DNA of 8,938 nt. It comes from Candidatus Sivonenia alaskensis PMM_0068 (GTDB lineage: Bacteria > Cyanobacteriota > Cyanobacteriia > Gloeobacterales > PMM-0068). The number at the start of each line of letters is the position of its first letter. Positions within the stretch are counted from its first letter, which is position 1. Shown here piece by piece: positions 6,682 through 8,938 of the stretch. Below the pieces are notes generated by a model, which made no database searches, was not told the origin of the DNA, and saw nothing but the letters and a program-made list of their open reading frames with translations. The position numbers and the translations under genes were made by a program. Location: the NCBI GenBank assembly GCA_949127685.1, contig CASBPW010000253.1:1-8938 (forward strand). The letters run 5' to 3'.

Positions 6682-7250
6682 GACAATTCCACATCACTTG
6701 CTTGGCTTACCGTACTAACGGCTTGAGCGAAGTTAGGAACCGTCTTGGTCAGCCTGGAGAGAAGGTCTCGCTCACTCACAGGATTACGGCGGTCTTGAGC
6801 AGAAAGCTGAACAACTTTAATCATTTTCTCGGGAGCGAAGTCAAAAAGGTGAATTAAGAAAGTGTCTGGATGCTGCGCTTCGATCTCCCACGGGCTAAGC
6901 GCCTCTTCTGGAAAATGCTTGAGATTAGCGGTGATGATGACCTGAGCTTTGGCTACTACGGCTGCTGCAAGAACGTGACGATCTTTTAGATCGTTATTCA
7001 TAGCACCAAGTAAGCTGGAGGGTACTTCAACGATGGCTTCAGGAAATGCCTTATTTATCTCACTGCTGAGGTGCTGGGCCTGAGATTGGCTCATCTTGCT
7101 CTGTCTCACCAAATTGCGTGTGACTTCATCCAGAATTTCTTGTGACCAATGCACACGATACAAATCAGCTTCAGCAGCTCGCAGAAAAATATCGCGTAAC
7201 AATGCTGGAAAAAGAATACATGCATCGGTTACAGCAGGAAATATAGCCAT
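6678..7250 (-). CDS. PIN-domain toxin (VapC-like ribonuclease)
   Basis: This 190-residue protein has the PIN nuclease layout. Asp9 is in the N-terminal VTDACILFPALLRD strand, Asp41/Glu42 in SQEILDEVTRNLV, Asp87/Asp90 in NNDLKDRHVLAAAVVAKAQV and Asn109 in IITANLKHFP. These acidic residues would bind Mg2+ or Mn2+ for RNA cleavage. About 50 residues follow the core (HPDTFLIHLFDFAPEKM onward), as in this longer PIN family that pairs with HTH antitoxins rather than the short VapC proteins of about 130 residues. The start is 2 nt after the antitoxin stop, and no strong Shine-Dalgarno is seen, so its translation probably depends on the upstream gene. RNA cleavage as the toxic activity is inferred from the family. 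The gene appears intact, with all expected acidic positions present. Confidence 0.88.
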   Translation of the reverse strand: MAIFPAVTDACILFPALLRDIFLRAAEADLYRVHWSQEILDEVTRNLVRQSKMSQSQAQHLSSEINKAFPEAIVEVPSSLLGAMNNDLKDRHVLAAAVVAKAQVIITANLKHFPEEALSPWEIEAQHPDTFLIHLFDFAPEKMIKVVQLSAQDRRNPVSERDLLSRLTKTVPNFAQAVSTVSQASDVELS

Positions 7251-7252
7251 TT

Positions 7253-7732
7253 TTAAGGGGAGCCATCCTGCGGAGGAAATTCATCCTCCTCGTATAAACC
7301 TAGCTCTTCGCTCATTTGGGTTAATCGCTTTAATCCTTCTCGCCGATTGGCATCACGCACTTTTTTATATTGCATCAGATCTTCAAAGCGGATACGCCGA
7401 TGGGAACCGACTAGTACATGAGGGATAGTATTACTTTTAAGGAGTTTGCTAATGAACCCTCGTGACACGTTAAGTTCTTCAGCCGCTTCTTGCGTTGTCA
7501 GCAGGTGATCAGACCGCATGATAGACACTGAATGTCCAGTCGCTAGCGCATGGGCGAGATCGCGCAAGAGTTGATACATAAACTCCGGAAGAATTATTTC
7601 CTGCCCATTAGCCCCCACTAGCTTGGCTCTTGCTGGCTCAAGGTTGAGGGCTCTATCGAGATCTTTGATAGCGGAGATCTCTTGCACAGGTGGTGCAAGC
7701 CTTCTCGGTGGTGTTGTACTTTGCATGGCCAT
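7253..7732 (-). CDS. excisionase-type HTH antitoxin paired with the PIN toxin
   Basis: In this 159-residue protein, residues 77-122 form a MerR/excisionase-like winged helix: LTTQEAAEELNVSRGFISKL, then LVGSHRRIRFEDLMQYK as the wing and second helix. The N-terminal half (1-75), with LVGANGQEIILPEFMYQLLR, is typical of antitoxins paired with PIN toxins. The acidic C-terminus (MSEELGLYEEDEFPPQDGSP) is a plausible toxin-binding tail. It lies directly upstream of the PIN gene with a 2-nt gap, the usual antitoxin-first order. It probably neutralises the PIN protein and represses its own operon. The start used is ATG 7732; a second ATG at 7726 has AGCAGG better placed upstream, so the true protein may be two residues shorter. 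A simple phage-type excisionase is unlikely because no integrase is nearby. Confidence 0.85.
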   Translation of the reverse strand: MAMQSTTPPRRLAPPVQEISAIKDLDRALNLEPARAKLVGANGQEIILPEFMYQLLRDLAHALATGHSVSIMRSDHLLTTQEAAEELNVSRGFISKLLKSNTIPHVLVGSHRRIRFEDLMQYKKVRDANRREGLKRLTQMSEELGLYEEDEFPPQDGSP

Positions 7733-7757
7733 TACCCTGCTGCTGGATGCCCTCTAT

Positions 7758-7797
7758 ATTATATATCTGTCATAAGTGATATAAGTGCTTCGGTCAA
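7758..7797 (-). promoter_or_regulatory. promoter/operator candidate for the HTH-PIN operon
   Basis: On the minus strand, TTGACC (7797-7792), a 17-nt spacer and TATGAC (7774-7769) form a reasonable promoter. A perfect TATAAT also lies at 7763-7758, without a good -35. Between them are a direct repeat (CACTTAT, then TCACTTAT) and an inverted repeat ATATC-N10-GATAT, sites an autoregulating antitoxin could bind. The start codon is at 7732. Confidence 0.5.
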
Positions 7798-7869
7798 TAT
7801 GAACCATTTATAGGAGATTCCATCGTTTATCCAAACCAATGATGGTGTCTATGGGGGCATGTCAGCGAT

Positions 7870-7926
7870 ATCAATAAGGGAGGGGCGAACGGCCGTTCGC
7901 CCCTCCCTATCATGATGGTTATTGAT
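7870..7926. repeat. perfect 32-bp palindrome inside a second inverted repeat
   Basis: Positions 7877-7908 form a perfect palindrome. The left half reads AGGGAGGGGCGAACGG and the right half is its exact reverse complement, with no spacer. Outside it, ATCAATAA (7870-7877) and TTATTGAT (7919-7926) form a second, 8-bp inverted repeat. The element lies 78 bp past the pilin stop. On the minus strand the stem is followed by TTATTGAT, not a clean T-run, so a terminator is possible but imperfect. It could also be a dispersed palindromic repeat or a protein-binding site. The rest of 7733-7985 contains no gene that I can see. Confidence 0.8.
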
Positions 7927-7985
7927 TGCCGCATTCAAATCCGCCGTCCCCAAACGGATGAACAAAACATATATCGCCACGCTAT

Positions 7986-8555
7986 CTAGTTCACGCTCTT
8001 ATCAGCATCTAGGAAAGTAGCATTAATCCCTTTCTGCATGTAAGCATTCAAATTTTCGGTCCTCTGACCAGCTACACCTGTTGCTCCTGCTTCCCAACCT
8101 GGATTAGCGACACTAAAAGAACCTGTCGTGACTTGATGGGTGGAAATAATCCAACGTTGCGCTAGACCAGCCGCATCTATTTTTACACCAAGCTGACTGA
8201 TAAATAACGTGGCTTCATTACCTGCTGGATTTAAGGCCAAATTCGTAACGCCATTGCTCAATCTTCTATCACTAAGAGATGCACCAGGATTAGTTGGAAG
8301 CGTAGTTCCTGTTAGGGTGGGGCGAGGATTTATAGTTCCAATACTGGCATACTCATCATTCTCATAGCGATGCGCTTCTTGGCCCACATGAATACCGGAC
8401 AAAGTGGCAGTAGCTTCTGTCAACTGAGCTTTATCTGTCTGGCCAATCAAATTAGGCAGAGCAACCGCAGCTAGAATTCCAATGATGACAACCACAACGA
8501 GGAGTTCTATAAGGGTGAAGCCCTTGCGCTTTCTGAAAAGAGATTTGATAGCCAT
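7986..8555 (-). CDS. type IV pilin-like protein (prepilin)
   Basis: This 189-residue protein has a classical type IV prepilin leader, MAIKSLFRKRKG, cut by PilD-type peptidase between Gly12 and Phe13. The mature N-terminus FTLIELLVVVVIIGILAAVA carries Glu5 and the hydrophobic helix that embeds in the membrane before assembly and packs in the fibre core. After NLIGQTDKAQLTEATATLSG the C-terminal globular part is Gly/Thr/Asn-rich, as in cyanobacterial PilA-type pilins; it has no cysteine, so no disulphide D-loop is possible. It could be a major pilin, a minor pilin or a type II-like pseudopilin, and sequence alone does not decide. No pilus assembly genes are in the window. The start is supported by the leader peptide; the Shine-Dalgarno is weak (AGG about 12-14 nt upstream). 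Confidence 0.93.
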   Translation of the reverse strand: MAIKSLFRKRKGFTLIELLVVVVIIGILAAVALPNLIGQTDKAQLTEATATLSGIHVGQEAHRYENDEYASIGTINPRPTLTGTTLPTNPGASLSDRRLSNGVTNLALNPAGNEATLFISQLGVKIDAAGLAQRWIISTHQVTTGSFSVANPGWEAGATGVAGQRTENLNAYMQKGINATFLDADKSVN

Positions 8556-8723
8556 CTAACTGAGTGCCTATGTCCTATTGAGCTCATAATACCCATCGGT
8601 AAAATGTCTTTCATGAGGGAATCTACGTATTTTTATGTAGTAAATATGAAGGTAATATCAAAGCCTTTTGATTGGTGTCATAGAGAGTTTATGTAATCCC
8701 TATAATCGCTCTTTTATCAAACA

Positions 8724-8752
8724 TTGACATCATATAGAGTGTTTTTTATCTC
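8724..8752 (+). promoter_or_regulatory. promoter candidate for the right-edge gene
   Basis: A consensus TTGACA (8724-8729) is followed after 17 nt by TATCTC (8747-8752), a weak -10. Transcription from here would give a leader of roughly 120 nt before the ATG at 8881. A perfect TATAAT at 8701-8706 is an alternative -10 that lacks a -35. Confidence 0.45.
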
Positions 8753-8802
8753 AATCTAGAGCATTTCTCATTCGCGTGAAATATGAACCCCCATCCTAAA
8801 AG

Positions 8803-8878
8803 CAAACTTGAGCGGTGAGTGGCCATCCCCCTTGTAGGCAAAGCCTTCTCGGAGAGTGGGGGGACACAGGAGGGTTTG
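8803..8878 (+). promoter_or_regulatory. possible folded 5' leader covering the ribosome binding site
   Basis: CAAACTT (8803-8809) can pair with GGGTTTG (8872-8878) using two G·U pairs, which would cover part of the Shine-Dalgarno. Inside, TCCCCC (8826-8831) can pair with GGGGGA (8859-8864), and GGCAAAGCC (8838-8846) can form a small hairpin. The arrangement looks like a translation-controlling RNA element, but I cannot match it to a known riboswitch class. Confidence 0.35.
8868..8873 (+). promoter_or_regulatory. consensus ribosome binding site
   Basis: AGGAGG sits 7 nt before the ATG at 8881. It is the strongest Shine-Dalgarno in the window and is the main evidence for a real gene at the right edge; the other genes here have weak or no such signal. 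Confidence 0.75.
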
Positions 8879-8880
8879 AA

Positions 8881-8938
8881 ATGGATAGAGAAGAAATGAA
8901 TAGAGAAGAAATGGATGGACTCTTGAATCTTGGATATA
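8881..8938 (+). CDS. start of an unknown protein, cut by the right edge
   Basis: Nineteen codons are visible, reading MDREEMNREEMDGLLNLGY. A strong Shine-Dalgarno precedes the first ATG. The first 30 bases are two near-identical 15-bp units, so ATG recurs in frame at 8896 and 8911, and the GAGAAG before each could act as a weak Shine-Dalgarno. The charged, Glu/Arg-rich start shows no signal peptide or prepilin leader. It is divergent from the pilin gene. I do not recognise the protein; the visible part is too short to assign. Confidence 0.6.
   Translation, partial: MDREEMNREEMDGLLNLGY

Larger units (their letters stand above)
8556..8880. other. divergent intergenic region between the pilin and a right-edge gene
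   Basis: This 325-bp AT-rich stretch has no supported gene. It should hold both promoters. For the pilin, TATTAT (8591-8586, minus) is a -10 candidate about 30 nt before the start codon, without a clear -35. A near-perfect inverted repeat, CTACGTA-TTTT-TATGTAG (8623-8640), lies upstream and could be an operator. A plus-strand TATAAT (8701-8706), a plus-strand TTGACA and a possibly structured leader lie further right. Confidence 0.6.

Noticed and set aside
7096..7428. Plus-strand ORF of 110 codons across the HTH-PIN junction
   Set aside because: It is antisense to both toxin-antitoxin genes and has no recognisable domain.
7253..7732. Phage excisionase
   Set aside because: The HTH fold is excisionase-like, but there is no integrase or attachment site, and the 2-nt linkage to a PIN gene points to an antitoxin.
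8800..8880. c-di-GMP-I (GEMM) riboswitch
   Set aside because: Only short pieces (GCAAAC, GGCAAAGCC) resemble it; spacing and the flanking helices do not match the consensus, so I leave the leader unassigned.
8881..8917. Start of a CRISPR array
   Set aside because: The repeats are only 15 bp, contiguous without spacers, and in frame with a start codon behind a strong Shine-Dalgarno.

Overview
The window looks like cyanobacterial chromosome. The evidence is a Mg-chelatase chlI gene, a PucC/LhaA-type (BCD family) major facilitator, a BchE-like B12-binding radical SAM gene, a class III type IV pilin, and toxin-antitoxin-like pairs of kinds common in cyanobacteria. I noticed no HIP1 octamers (GCGATCGC), so a HIP1-poor lineage is possible, but I cannot name the genus.

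Layout, left to right. (1) 1-1136, minus strand: a frameshifted HicA/YcfA-like toxin remnant lies downstream of a two-gene unit, a ribbon-helix-helix-like protein whose stop overlaps the start of an HNH nuclease by 8 nt. (2) 1237-3925, minus strand: a BchE-like B12/radical SAM gene, then a type I glyceraldehyde-3-phosphate dehydrogenase 55 bp further on, ending in a long hairpin. (3) 3926-4090: a divergent intergenic region. (4) 4091-6668, plus strand: chlI followed by the PucC-like transporter. With the divergent radical SAM gene, this makes a small chlorophyll/tetrapyrrole neighbourhood. (5) 6678-7732, minus strand: a tightly coupled excisionase-type HTH antitoxin and PIN-domain toxin, converging on the transporter with a 9-bp gap. 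(6) 7733-7985: intergenic, with a perfect 32-bp palindrome nested inside a second inverted repeat. (7) 7986-8555, minus strand: a type IV pilin. (8) 8556-8938: a divergent intergenic region with a consensus -35 box, a possible folded 5' leader, a strong Shine-Dalgarno and the start of an unknown plus-strand gene that begins with 15-bp tandem repeats.

How they may work together. ChlI supplies the AAA+ motor subunit that inserts Mg into protoporphyrin IX. The PucC-like protein belongs to a family linked to (bacterio)chlorophyll delivery and light-harvesting assembly. The radical SAM protein belongs to the family of the oxygen-independent Mg-protoporphyrin ester cyclase, though its reaction cannot be read from sequence. 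The flanking genes are accessory: three toxin-antitoxin or nuclease-type modules, one decayed, bracket this conserved block.

I do not see a clearly new multi-gene system. The best leads are the radical SAM/chlI/pucC neighbourhood, the RHH-HNH pair with the adjacent broken HicA gene, and the right-edge leader and unknown gene.
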